Shown here: piece after piece, positions 1 to 8,008 of the stretch
Numbering within the stretch: the first letter of the stretch is position 1
Layout of the letters: every line of letters starts with the position of its first letter
Source of the DNA: CAYWXV01 sp964462535
GTDB taxonomy: Bacteria > Bacteroidota > Ignavibacteria > OLB7
DNA: 34,778 nucleotides
Assembly: GCA_964462535.1 (NCBI GenBank)
Contig: CAYWXV010000028.1
Coordinates: 1 to 34,778, forward strand
Direction: 5' to 3'
Program-made: the position numbers and the translations under genes
Notes under the pieces: generated by a model
The model's database searches: none
The model's input: only the letters and a program-made list of their open reading frames with translations
Told to the model about the DNA's origin: nothing

Positions 1-27
1 CCCGGGCTCTCACCCCCCCAGCCCCCC

Positions 28-475
28 TCTCTCAATTCTGAGAGAGGGGGGAGTCGGAGGCTTCATATTTCATATCTCATATTTCTCGTGCTGCCCTCAT
101 CGCTGTTCTCCCCCCCTGCCCCGGGCTCTCACCCCACCACCCTGACCCTGTCCGCCGTGGCGGATCTCTCAATTCTGAGAGAGGGGGGAGTCGGAGGCTT
201 CATATTTCATATCTCATATTTCTCGTGCTGCCCTCATCGCTGTTCTCCCCCCCTGCCCCGGGCTCTCACCCCACCACCCTGACCCTGTCCGCCGTGGCGG
301 ATCTCTCAATTCTGAGAGAGGGGGGAGTCGGAGGCTTCATATTTCATATCTCATATTTCTCGTGCTGCCCTCATCGCTGTTCTCCCCCCCTGCCCCGGGC
401 TCTCACCCCACCACCCTGACCCTGTCCGCCGTGGCGGATCTCTCAATTCTGAGAGAGGGGGGAGTCGGAGACGTT
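28..475. repeat. Tandem array of a 137-bp unit with hairpins
   Basis: Three apparently identical 137-bp units start at 28, 165 and 302, and a fourth begins at 439 but diverges after about 35 bases. Each unit opens with a hairpin (TCTCTCA, loop ATTC, TGAGAGA), followed by a G-run, an AT-rich CATATTT/CATATCTCATATTT stretch and a C-rich tract. It ends in a second small palindrome, TCCGCC-GT-GGCGGA. At the first copy a flanking C-run (22-27) pairs with the G-run (46-51), giving a 13-bp stem. Bases 1-27 look like a diverged end of a further copy, so the array may continue to the left. Bases 476-506 keep a degraded version of the AT-rich part. The unit length is not a multiple of three and the short reading frames through it have no recognisable product, so I treat it as non-coding. 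It lies just downstream of the minus-strand gene ending at 507, where the hairpins could stop transcription. Confidence 0.9.
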
Positions 476-506
476 TTCATCTCTCATTTTTCATATCTCA
501 TATTTC

Positions 507-1640
507 TTACTCCCCTCTCCCCACAACCACTGCGCCGACGCCATCAAGGCGCACAAGATAGAGACCGGTGGGGAGCGAAGAGAGGTCGAGTTGTGTCGAT
601 CCGTGGAGTGCGTCTTCGCCGGGGATATCGATGGTGAGAAGTCGTTCGCCCAGGGTAGAGCAGACATGAAGTGTGAGGGGGCGGCTCTGTGGAGGAAAGG
701 CGAGTGTGGACCGATCGGTCGCGGGATTGGGGAATGCGAAGAGGCCCCGGGATGCACGGACATCATCGACTCCTTCAGTCGGGATTGGATCACCGATGCG
801 TCGTGCAACGAAGGCGCTCACGATCTCCCCCTCATAAACTTCGATGCTGACCGCCGGTACGGACGCACCCAGTTCACGTGTGTACCAGTCGTATGTCTCG
901 ATCGTGTCCACTGCCACGTCGGTCTGCTCTCCGTTCTCATCGTACAGCGAGTCGATCGACGTTTCGTATCGATGAACGCGAAGCGCGGGGAACGTGCCGA
1001 ACGTCGTGATGATGGTCCCCCATCCGTCGACGGTCGTCGAAAGGGTTGTCATCCCCTCGGTTCGTCGGCGTGGCTCTGGCGGATACATCGTGTCGTACGG
1101 GGTTGCCACGTTGAGCACGTGCGATTGCGCAATGCGCTCGTTGCCGAATGCGAGCGGAAGGGGATTACCATACCCGGTCTTCTTGCTTATGAGGATGTAC
1201 GCACGGGCCGCTGTCTTGGAAGCGAGGTAGAAGGAAGCGGTCCCCATATCCTCATAGAGATTCGGCTGAGGTCGGAGGAAGCTGATCGCCGTCGATCTGA
1301 ATCCTGTTGAGTCGTTGAGTTCTTCTTCCATCACCCCGAGGGCCGCACCCGGGTAACTCGTGTCGAAAATCGTCCCAGGGACACTGACAATCGACGCGCG
1401 GAGATAGCCGAACCCACGCGCCCAACCTGGAAGACTGAAATTCCACGTCTGCCCTGGAACCGGAGTCTGGATTGCGGGTGCCGCCGCCGTCATAACGGAG
1501 TCCGTGATGAACCAGGCAATCAGACTATCGCCGGGTCGGGGTCCGTCGGTATGTGTGAGGGTGATTTGCGATCGTAGGAGTGGCGAGGCGAGGAAGAGAG
1601 CAATAATCAGCAGAGTATAGAGTCGGATGTTGAAGATCAT
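507..1640 (-). CDS. Secreted protein with T9SS type A C-terminal sorting domain
   Basis: A 377-residue protein of unknown function. I chose the ATG at 1640 because a hydrophobic signal peptide (MIFNIRLYTLLIIALFLAS) follows at once; the reading frame runs further upstream, but that part is arginine-rich and not signal-like. The last ~80 residues form a typical Por/type IX secretion sorting domain: a FAFPNPATD motif, a central beta-strand segment (LTLHVCSTLGERL), then LPTGLYLVRL near the end. Such proteins cross the inner membrane by Sec and the outer membrane by the T9SS, then are attached to the surface or released. The middle (~residues 30-290) is beta-rich and I do not recognise a domain. 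It diverges from the lipoprotein gene at 1820 across a 179-bp gap that should hold both promoters. The hairpin repeat array lies immediately downstream. Confidence 0.85.
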   Translation of the reverse strand: MIFNIRLYTLLIIALFLASPLLRSQITLTHTDGPRPGDSLIAWFITDSVMTAAAPAIQTPVPGQTWNFSLPGWARGFGYLRASIVSVPGTIFDTSYPGAALGVMEEELNDSTGFRSTAISFLRPQPNLYEDMGTASFYLASKTAARAYILISKKTGYGNPLPLAFGNERIAQSHVLNVATPYDTMYPPEPRRRTEGMTTLSTTVDGWGTIITTFGTFPALRVHRYETSIDSLYDENGEQTDVAVDTIETYDWYTRELGASVPAVSIEVYEGEIVSAFVARRIGDPIPTEGVDDVRASRGLFAFPNPATDRSTLAFPPQSRPLTLHVCSTLGERLLTIDIPGEDALHGSTQLDLSSLPTGLYLVRLDGVGAVVVGRGE

Positions 1641-1819
1641 GGATATGCGTCTTGGGGGGCTGAGGGGAAGTGTTGTAGTTTTCGGCCTCATCATTCCGCT
1701 TTTCTCGTCACGTGGGGCGTTGGTCAACCGGCCGTCACCGTCGAGCGTCGCGGGGCCGTAACGTACGGCGAACGGACGACGCGCGTCAAGGAACTCCCCT
1801 CCCACTTTCTCTGCAGATC

Positions 1820-3082
1820 ATGCGCAACCCTCTTCGCATACTCCCTCTCGTTCTCACATTCATCACAACGCTTGCCGTGTCCGGCTGCGGTGGCGGTGGC
1901 GCCGCGAGCTTCTTCTTTGTGAACAAGCATACGCAGGCAATCCAACGCGACACGGTAACGCCGTCCGGGACCAGGACCTTTCTTCAGAACCCACAAGACA
2001 AAGTAAACGGTACGATCTACCTTGCCCCGGTTGAACCCCTGGATCTTCAGCGGGTGCCGTTGAGCGGTGATCCCAACAATCGGTCTGTGATGCTCCCCCC
2101 CGGATTCACGGCTTCAGTCGTAGCCACAGGCCTGGGGCGTGTGCGCGATATAGCTGTGCGGCAGGACGGAACGATCTTCTATAGCGAGTTCGACGGAAAG
2201 ATTATGGCGATCGCGCCGGGTGGGTCGCCGACCGTACTCGATGAGGGGCTGGAGTCACCCCATGGTATCGAGCTGCACGACGGGTCCCTCTATTACACGG
2301 ACGAAACACATGTCTACCGGTTCAGTTTCAGTGCTCCAACTGCAATCACTGGAACGCGAACGCTTCTGACCGACAAGCTTCCGACGGGAGGAACCAACTA
2401 CACCAGAACGATCCGATGGGTCGCCGCCGACAGGAAGTTCTACATCTCGATCGGCTCGACCACGAACAAGGATCCGGAGAACGACAACCAGACGGCTACA
2501 GTTCAGCGCATGGACGAAGGGGGTGGAAAGCCCTCGGTTGCCATTTACGGAGGACTTCGCAACACCGTGGGTATGGATGTCCACCCGGCGACCGGAGAGC
2601 TGTGGGGAATCGACAACGGGACCGAACTTCTCTCTCCCGACCTCCCACCAACCGAGGTGAACATTCTCAAGATCGGGCGTTCGTACGGGTGGCCGTACTA
2701 CTACTCGCAGAACTTCCGTGATCCCGACTACATGGATGCGGATACGGTGAAATACCCGAAAAACGCCGTTCCGCCAATCATCGAACTCGAGGCGCATGCA
2801 GATGTGCTGGACATGGAGTTCTATCGAGGGTCGGCACTGGGACCGGACTGGTCGAATGCCGCACTCGTGACGTTCCACAATGCGAACAGGCCGATGGTCG
2901 TCCGTTTGCGAGCAAACGGGAACGGAAGCAGTGCCCGGGTGTCCGATTTCATGAGTGGATTCATCGATTCGGAGGGGAAGACGTGGGGTCAGCCTGTCGG
3001 GGTCGCGTTCGGACCGGACGGCAAGAGCATCTACGTCACCGATGACCAGGCGGGAGCCATCTACAGAATTTTGCGTCAATGA
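1820..3082 (+). CDS. Lipoprotein, PQQ-dependent sorbosone/glucose dehydrogenase-like beta-propeller
   Basis: A 420-residue lipoprotein. The ATG at 1820 is chosen over upstream in-frame starts because it puts a signal peptide and lipobox (LAVSGC, lipidated Cys23) at the N-terminus. A Gly-rich tether follows, then from about residue 90 a six-bladed-propeller pattern of the Gdh/sorbosone dehydrogenase family: LPPGFTASVVATGLGRVRDIAV, repeated DGTIFYSEFDGKI-type blades, ESPHGIELHDGSLYYTDE, NTVGMDVHPATGELWGIDNG and GWPYYYSQNFRDPDY. Known members are periplasmic quinoprotein sugar dehydrogenases, but many homologues have no proven substrate. I infer a membrane-anchored periplasmic or surface oxidoreductase or lectin-like propeller; PQQ dependence cannot be proven from sequence alone. 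It stands alone, with a weak hairpin after the stop. Confidence 0.8.
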   Translation: MRNPLRILPLVLTFITTLAVSGCGGGGAASFFFVNKHTQAIQRDTVTPSGTRTFLQNPQDKVNGTIYLAPVEPLDLQRVPLSGDPNNRSVMLPPGFTASVVATGLGRVRDIAVRQDGTIFYSEFDGKIMAIAPGGSPTVLDEGLESPHGIELHDGSLYYTDETHVYRFSFSAPTAITGTRTLLTDKLPTGGTNYTRTIRWVAADRKFYISIGSTTNKDPENDNQTATVQRMDEGGGKPSVAIYGGLRNTVGMDVHPATGELWGIDNGTELLSPDLPPTEVNILKIGRSYGWPYYYSQNFRDPDYMDADTVKYPKNAVPPIIELEAHADVLDMEFYRGSALGPDWSNAALVTFHNANRPMVVRLRANGNGSSARVSDFMSGFIDSEGKTWGQPVGVAFGPDGKSIYVTDDQAGAIYRILRQ

Positions 3083-3087
3083 TGGGA

Positions 3088-3113
3088 GCGACGCTCAAGG
3101 GCGTTGCGATTTC
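3088..3113 (+). terminator. Possible weak terminator after the propeller lipoprotein
   Basis: GCGACGC (3088-3094) pairs with GCGTTGC (3101-3107) with one G-T wobble around a 6-base loop, followed by GATTT. The U-tract is short, so this is a weak call. Confidence 0.3.
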
Positions 3114-3179
3114 CCCTCAATCTTCGTAGAATTACGCCCCTAATCAGCCGATTTGTCGAGAAAACCTCAATAATCACGG

Positions 3180-3512
3180 ATGAGATTCATTCCTCGCGAC
3201 ATCGCCGACGTATTTCGGCGCGCGTTTCGCGCCTCATACGAGTTTGACGACCCCGAGACCGAAGTCCTAACAGCCACCGAGGTCGCTCTGTCGGCCCGCG
3301 TGATTCTGTACAACGACGACGTCCACACGTTTGACGAGGTCGCCCTTCAGCTCATGAAGGCGACTGGATGTTCGATTGACGAGGGCGAGGATCTTGCGAT
3401 TGAGGTCGATACTCGTGGACTGGCCTGTGTCTTCGAGGGCGAACTGTCCGATTGCCTTCGGGCTAGCTCGGTCCTCGAGGAGATCGCTCTCCACACGGAG
3501 GTAAAGTTTTAG
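3180..3512 (+). CDS. clpS: ClpS-like adaptor protein for the Clp protease
   Basis: A 110-residue protein of the ClpS family, which binds N-degron substrates and hands them to the ClpA/ClpC-ClpP protease in the cytoplasm. The family core is clear from about residue 38: RVILYNDDVHTFDEV (NDDVHTF at 45-51, the peptide-binding signature), then LMKATGC, then GLACVFEGELSDC and a final LEEIAL helix. The N-terminal ~35 residues (MRFIPRDIADVFRR...) are the usual variable extension. The histidine that in characterised ClpS proteins contacts the substrate alpha-amino group (EVH-x-x-G) is an aspartate here (EVDTRG, codon GAT), so N-end-rule binding may be altered. The start is the only ATG that keeps the core; no clear Shine-Dalgarno is visible. 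No clpA or clpC lies nearby. Confidence 0.85.
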   Translation: MRFIPRDIADVFRRAFRASYEFDDPETEVLTATEVALSARVILYNDDVHTFDEVALQLMKATGCSIDEGEDLAIEVDTRGLACVFEGELSDCLRASSVLEEIALHTEVKF

Positions 3513-3534
3513 GCTCGACGCGGGGCCTTGCATT

Positions 3535-3559
3535 AGTACCCATTTGCTGGTAGGGTACT
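3535..3559. promoter_or_regulatory. Inverted repeat, possible operator upstream of the rhodanese gene
   Basis: A perfect 7-bp dyad, AGTACCC-N11-GGGTACT, centred about 68 bp before the rhodanese ATG. It overlaps a poor sigma70-like pair (TTGCAT at 3528-3533, 17-bp spacer, TAGGGT at 3551-3556). A dyad across a promoter suggests a dimeric regulator, but no U-tract follows, so it is unlikely to be a terminator for clpS. The function is inferred. Confidence 0.4.
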
Positions 3560-3614
3560 GACCGTTATTCGTCGCGACACGTAACCCCTTTCACTCTATA
3601 CATCAGGAACACCT

Positions 3615-4061
3615 ATGCTTAAACGACTTGCTATTGTGGCTATCGCCGCCGCGGCCTTCATGTCGGGCGGTACTCTTCTGGCCCAGGAAGGACATGGATG
3701 CTGCGCGGGAAAGAATGGCGCCGATAAGGGACATTGTTCGGACAAGGCAAAGACCGACGCACCGTCGATCGGCCAGGCCACAGTGATCACTCGCACGGAA
3801 CTTGCTTCGTTGATGGAGAACGGTGGGGTAACCATCCTGGATGCTCGCGACGCCAAGGCGTTCGAGGCCGGTCACATCGACGGTGCAATTCGATACACCG
3901 AGACAGCCCTTCCGGCTGACAAGAACGCCCGCATCGTCTTCTACTGCGGCAGCTCCCGCTGCCCGGCGTCGGGAAAGGCGGCTCGCAAGGCTCTCGAACT
4001 CGGCTACACCAATGTGATGGTCTTCAAGGATGGGTGGTCGGGATGGCAGGCCAGCCTGTAA
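3615..4061 (+). CDS. Secreted single-domain rhodanese with Cys/His-rich N-terminus
   Basis: A 148-residue exported protein. Signal peptide at 1-24 (cleavage near LLAQ-EG), then a short Cys/His-rich stretch (H27, C29, C30, H40, C41), then a rhodanese fold from ~55 to 148. Family marks are VTILDARDAKAFEAGHIDGAIR, VFYCGSSRCPAS (C111 is the expected active-site cysteine, C116 follows in the subfamily pattern CxxxxCxxS), KAARKALELGY and the final GWSGW. Rhodaneses carry a sulfane sulfur on the catalytic Cys; a periplasmic one may act in sulfur transfer, thiol repair or metal handling. The Cys/His tail could bind a metal, which is inference. AGGAA sits six bases before the ATG. A bidirectional terminator follows. 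Confidence 0.88.
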   Translation: MLKRLAIVAIAAAAFMSGGTLLAQEGHGCCAGKNGADKGHCSDKAKTDAPSIGQATVITRTELASLMENGGVTILDARDAKAFEAGHIDGAIRYTETALPADKNARIVFYCGSSRCPASGKAARKALELGYTNVMVFKDGWSGWQASL

Positions 4062-4097
4062 CTCGGTAGGAATCAGAAAGACCGCGTTCGAAAACGC

Positions 4098-4140
4098 AAA
4101 AAACGGAACGTCCGACCAGGGCGTTCCGTTTTTCCTTTTA
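4098..4140. terminator. Bidirectional rho-independent terminator
   Basis: ACGGAACG (4103-4110) pairs with CGTTCCGT (4122-4129). The stem is preceded by an A-run and followed by TTTTTCCTTTT, so either strand reads a stem plus U-tract. It separates the plus-strand rhodanese gene from the minus-strand TPR gene ending at 4242. The ~100 bp from 4141 to 4241 show nothing else. Confidence 0.85.
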
Positions 4141-4241
4141 TGGCTCGTCTATCCGTAGAATCTCGTCCGTCTACGCTCAATACCAGTGTGACGAATCAGG
4201 CGGCTGACAGCCACCCCCTTGCGGCGCCGCCAACTACCCCT

Positions 4242-5456
4242 CTACTGATACGCCTTGGCGATGTACCGCTCGGCCTGGGCGTGAGAATCGCGTTTATTGG
4301 GACGATCCAGAACTTCTTCGTAGGCATCAATTGCCTCCTTCCTCCGCCCCATCTTGTCCAGCACCATCCCCTTCTTCAACCAGGCCATCACAAGCCACCC
4401 CGACTCATCGTCCCCAAACCGCTCGTCGCTGATCCAGATTGCCTCTGTAAAACACTTCAGGGCCGTTGGGAAGTCACCACTCCGTAGACGACAGTCGCCG
4501 ACGAAGTAGAGTCCCTGGCGTGCCAGCGTCAAATCGTACCCCGGCTCATCCCTCCGCGCGCGCCATAGGATGTCCATCCATGCGCTGTCTGCGGCAGCGA
4601 AGTCGGACGTCTGGTAGAGGGAGCGCGCATAGAACTTGTAGAAGACAGAGTTGCCCGGATACTGCATGTGCAGTTCCCGCGCCACCGGGAGCGCCTGCCC
4701 GTAATCCTCTTCCATGTTCGCAAGAATATCCAGGAGAGAGTAGCGGGCCTCAGTTCCAGCATAGACAGCCTTCTGCCCCGAAAGCCGGAGCATTGTAAGG
4801 CCAATGGCCTTGTCGCCGGGAGGCAGGTAGCTCACCAGGGGTCGCAGAATTGGGTACTTCTCCGGTATGTACGCCCCCAGGTAGTTGTAGAGACCCGAAC
4901 CCAGGAGGATATCACTGTTGCTGGGGGCGAGACGCTGGCATCGAAGAATCAGCTCATACGCCTCGTTGGCTTCGTCGAGTGCGTTGGCAATTTCGACCGG
5001 ATTGTTGCTGGAGAACGTGAGCGTCGTTGCCAGACGGGCCCGGTATCCCAGGGCCGAACCCTTGAAGAAGAGACCGACGATGTCGTTTGGATTGTTCTCC
5101 AAACGTTGGTCGCACATCTCGATAACCTTGTCGATCCGCTTGTTGAACGATGCGGCGTAGGTATTGAACCGGTCGCCTCGATTGTCCAGGTTGGGGACCA
5201 TTCGCCACCAGTCGACAAGGGCCAGCAGGAAATAGCCAGCCGGATGCTGCGGATCACGCGAAATCAGCTCAGAGAAAATCGAATCGGCCTGTGCATAGTG
5301 CAGGTTGTACATCGACTCGGTGCCGCTCTTCACCAGTGCCGTTGCCTGTGAGTTCAGCAACACCCATGTTCCCTGGGCCTGCAAGTGGACTGCACCTGCG
5401 ACCAAAAGCACAAGAGCTATTACCGATGTCAGAATGACTCTATGAGGGTGTTTCAT
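4242..5456 (-). CDS. Secreted tetratricopeptide-repeat protein
   Basis: A 404-residue protein with an N-terminal signal peptide (about 1-28, ending VHLQAQG). The rest is helical with TPR-type repeats, clearest at the two ends: MYNLHYAQADSIFSELISRDPQHPAGYFLLAL near 50-80 and LKKGMVLDKMGRRKEAIDAYEEVLDRP near the C-terminus, with DFPTALKCFTEAI before it. TPRs are protein-protein interaction scaffolds; the partner cannot be read from sequence. It is the last gene of a minus-strand run with the flippase and CPBP protease; a 62-bp gap separates it from the CPBP gene, so co-transcription is possible but not certain. A periplasmic location is inferred from the signal peptide. Confidence 0.8.
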   Translation of the reverse strand: MKHPHRVILTSVIALVLLVAGAVHLQAQGTWVLLNSQATALVKSGTESMYNLHYAQADSIFSELISRDPQHPAGYFLLALVDWWRMVPNLDNRGDRFNTYAASFNKRIDKVIEMCDQRLENNPNDIVGLFFKGSALGYRARLATTLTFSSNNPVEIANALDEANEAYELILRCQRLAPSNSDILLGSGLYNYLGAYIPEKYPILRPLVSYLPPGDKAIGLTMLRLSGQKAVYAGTEARYSLLDILANMEEDYGQALPVARELHMQYPGNSVFYKFYARSLYQTSDFAAADSAWMDILWRARRDEPGYDLTLARQGLYFVGDCRLRSGDFPTALKCFTEAIWISDERFGDDESGWLVMAWLKKGMVLDKMGRRKEAIDAYEEVLDRPNKRDSHAQAERYIAKAYQ

Positions 5457-5518
5457 CTCGATTGGAGTTGCATGCCTGTCCAGAATCCCGCTCTTATTGA
5501 CGGGGAGACCTCACGAAT

Positions 5519-6445
5519 TCATGTGTCGGAGGACAGGGGTTGTGACAGCTCACCGTCGGTCGGGTTTGCTTTCTGAGCCCGAACAAAAGCGCGGAATAGC
5601 CTCGCGTATGCGTATGGGGAGGGTTGAAACCGGGAGGACGTCGCAAGATAGAGACCGCCGACAATCAGTGAAATGGTGGCAGCGATTCCCCCTTCCGGAC
5701 CAAAACTCCCACCCGTCAGCCACTCGGGACCCGTTGCAGGCGTGCGGAGTATTGAACTTCCGAAGTCGACTCCGCTGACAGGCAGCCCCACCACCTTCGC
5801 CAAGACGATGTTCCAGAGCGCATGAGCTCCGATCGCCACCCACAGAGAGCCCGACCGAAGATAGCAGAGGGAGAAGAAAAGCCCCCCAAGGAAGATGTTC
5901 AACAGTCCGATCGTGGTGACGGACGGATTGTAGATGTGGGCCAGGGCAAAACCGAGGGACGAGAGGATAGCGGCCGCGATCGGGCCGAGGATCTCGACGA
6001 GACGACCGAAAAGATATCCCCTGAACAACAGCTCCTCGCCGGCCGCATCGATCAGAAGCACGACCAGCCAGACGGCCGTCCCCGCGTGAAGCCCCCCCTC
6101 GACAACCGGGGCGCCACCTCCCACCCCAACGACGACTGCCACCACGAACCCCCAGGAGAGGAGCGACATTCCACTACCAAGCAGGCTTCCGGAGAGGAGT
6201 TCCCTCCCCCACGCGCGGAGATCCAATCCAACGAACGCGGCTGGCATGCGATCGAAAAAATGCACCAGCAGGATCGTGGAAACGGCAAGAGCGACCCACG
6301 TCACTTCGCGCGAGTATTCACTACCAATCCCGGCCGCAGCCGCGAGCAACCACAGGAGATTCCCCATCAGGAACCACGTCGCGACGAGCAGCAGAATGCC
6401 GGCCAGGTTCCGTCCAATCGATCGCTTCCGCCAGTAGTCGAACAT
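5519..6445 (-). CDS. CPBP family intramembrane metalloprotease
   Basis: A 308-residue multi-pass membrane protein of the CPBP (CAAX prenyl protease/bacteriocin-processing, Abi) family. The conserved motifs are all present: EELLFR (137-142, two glutamates plus arginine), FALAH (His170) and HALWN (His208, Asn212), the residues expected to bind metal and activate water. Around eight hydrophobic segments are visible between ~15 and 220, and the C-terminal ~70 residues look partly soluble. The start ATG lies six bases after the flippase stop, so the two genes are very likely one transcript. Bacterial homologues have diverse roles (peptide maturation, self-immunity, anchoring of membrane complexes), and the substrate here is unknown. 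Confidence 0.88.
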   Translation of the reverse strand: MFDYWRKRSIGRNLAGILLLVATWFLMGNLLWLLAAAAGIGSEYSREVTWVALAVSTILLVHFFDRMPAAFVGLDLRAWGRELLSGSLLGSGMSLLSWGFVVAVVVGVGGGAPVVEGGLHAGTAVWLVVLLIDAAGEELLFRGYLFGRLVEILGPIAAAILSSLGFALAHIYNPSVTTIGLLNIFLGGLFFSLCYLRSGSLWVAIGAHALWNIVLAKVVGLPVSGVDFGSSILRTPATGPEWLTGGSFGPEGGIAATISLIVGGLYLATSSRFQPSPYAYARLFRAFVRAQKANPTDGELSQPLSSDT

Positions 6446-6451
6446 GCAGCC

Positions 6452-7942
6452 CTATGCCCTCCCTATCCTCTTCCTCAGCTCGGCCAGTTCGCCGGAGCGG
6501 AAGAACCCGAAGACGTAGAGAACGACGGGGAATAGAACGAGTGCGGCGACATGAACGCCGACCCCCTCCCACGATCGCTGGTCAAACCACTGGCCGACGA
6601 TAATGCGATCGGCCATGTACGAAATCGCCGCAGCGACGAGGATCTTCGACACACGCCACCATTCGTACTCTATCCTGTAGAATCGCTGCACATAGCGCAA
6701 CAGAACGACCGACATCACCACGTAGGCAGCGAGCGTGCCCCATGCGCCACCGACATATCCCATCGTCGGGATCAATACGAAGCAGAGCAGCGCCTCGGTC
6801 AGCGCCCCCACTCCAGTGATCCATGGGAGAGCGGACGTCTTCTTCTCGATGTAGATGCCGACAATGAAATTGGTGTACCAGCCGCTGAAGAGGTAGGCGC
6901 CGAGCACGATCGGCACCACCGACAGCCCATCCCAGAAATTCGGAGCGATGATCGCGCGACCGCTGGTGAAGGGGATAGGTACGGTCGTCAGGACGACGGT
7001 GAAGAAGGAGCCGACCAGAAATATCGACGCCGCGATCAGGTTGTAGTAGGTGAAGATCCGGGCAAAGAGGGCGCGGGCGTTTGTTTCGGCTGCCTGCTGG
7101 AGAAAGAATGGACGCCACGCGAATTCGAACATCGATACGAAGATCATCATCACGATTCCCATTCGGTATCCAGCCTGGTAGAGCCCGACCGTGGCCTCCC
7201 CGGTCAGGAAGCGCATGATCGGGCGGTCGATACCCTGAAGCGCTATCAATGCCAGCCCCGAGGCGATCGTTGGAAGGCCAAACCGAAGGAGGGACCGAGC
7301 GGTCTGCGGGGAGAATCTGATTGGTAGATGGCGGATAACAAACGGGATGAGAACGACAAGCTGAAAGAGAGACTGGAGGATGCCGGCCAGAAACACGCCC
7401 CGAATCCCCATTTGGAGGACGGCGACGAACCAGATATTCAGTCCGACGTTGACCACGATCGTGGCGACCTTGATCCCACCGAACGTCCGGGCACGTCTCT
7501 CCATTCGGAGCGCGGCAAACGCGATAGCGGCGGACGAATCCAGGAAGACAATCGCGGCCGCCATGCGGATCAGGTCGTAGCGCTCCGAATCGAGACCGAG
7601 GACTGCGATGCTGTTTGCGCCGGAAGGGAAAAGGGCGATTACGATGGCGATCCCGAGCGCGGCGACGATGTTGACGCCGAAGGCGCTCCAGTAGACTCGT
7701 CGCCGATCCTCGTCCGTCTCGGCCGTTGACACGAACCGGAAGTAGGCTGACTCCATCCCGGCGTTCGCAATGATCAGGATGAACGAGATCATCACGTAGA
7801 TCGTGGCCTGAACGCCCAATTCACCCCGCGTCAATACGTGGGTGTAGAACGGTGTCAACAGGAACGACAGGAAACGCTGAACGATCGTACTGATGCCGTA
7901 GATCGCCGTGTCACCGGAGAGTTGTCGGAGCTGTTGCCTCAT
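6452..7942 (-). CDS. Polysaccharide/oligosaccharide flippase (MATE/MOP superfamily)
   Basis: A 496-residue protein with about 12-14 hydrophobic segments spread along its length, as in Wzx-type lipid-linked oligosaccharide flippases. The N-terminus (GDTAIYGISTIVQRFLSFLLTPFYTHVL) and the ELGVQATIYVMISF segment are typical of the polysaccharide biosynthesis (RfbX/Wzx) branch. Its expected role is to move undecaprenyl-linked glycans across the inner membrane for O-antigen, capsule or exopolysaccharide. No glycosyltransferases or polymerase lie in the window, so the glycan is unknown. It precedes the CPBP protease by six bases and follows the Spy-like gene by 66 bp on the same strand. Confidence 0.85.
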   Translation of the reverse strand: MRQQLRQLSGDTAIYGISTIVQRFLSFLLTPFYTHVLTRGELGVQATIYVMISFILIIANAGMESAYFRFVSTAETDEDRRRVYWSAFGVNIVAALGIAIVIALFPSGANSIAVLGLDSERYDLIRMAAAIVFLDSSAAIAFAALRMERRARTFGGIKVATIVVNVGLNIWFVAVLQMGIRGVFLAGILQSLFQLVVLIPFVIRHLPIRFSPQTARSLLRFGLPTIASGLALIALQGIDRPIMRFLTGEATVGLYQAGYRMGIVMMIFVSMFEFAWRPFFLQQAAETNARALFARIFTYYNLIAASIFLVGSFFTVVLTTVPIPFTSGRAIIAPNFWDGLSVVPIVLGAYLFSGWYTNFIVGIYIEKKTSALPWITGVGALTEALLCFVLIPTMGYVGGAWGTLAAYVVMSVVLLRYVQRFYRIEYEWWRVSKILVAAAISYMADRIIVGQWFDQRSWEGVGVHVAALVLFPVVLYVFGFFRSGELAELRKRIGRA

Positions 7943-8008
7943 GAATGGGGGGCAACATACGGAAGGTAGGGGTGGTGTAGAGGGGAAGATTCAGGGGAGG
8001 GGATGTCG

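Noticed and set aside
88..637. Three 64-residue-type reading frames in the repeat array
   Set aside because: They are identical because the DNA repeats; the unit is not a multiple of three, they start at non-ATG codons and the peptides look like translated low-complexity sequence.
591..1310. Long plus-strand frame opposite the T9SS-sorted gene
   Set aside because: It is antisense to a gene with a signal peptide and sorting domain, and its product has no recognisable motif.
5822..6535. Charged plus-strand frame opposite the CPBP gene
   Set aside because: The Glu/Arg/Asp-rich product is what antisense of a hydrophobic membrane protein gives in GC-rich DNA.
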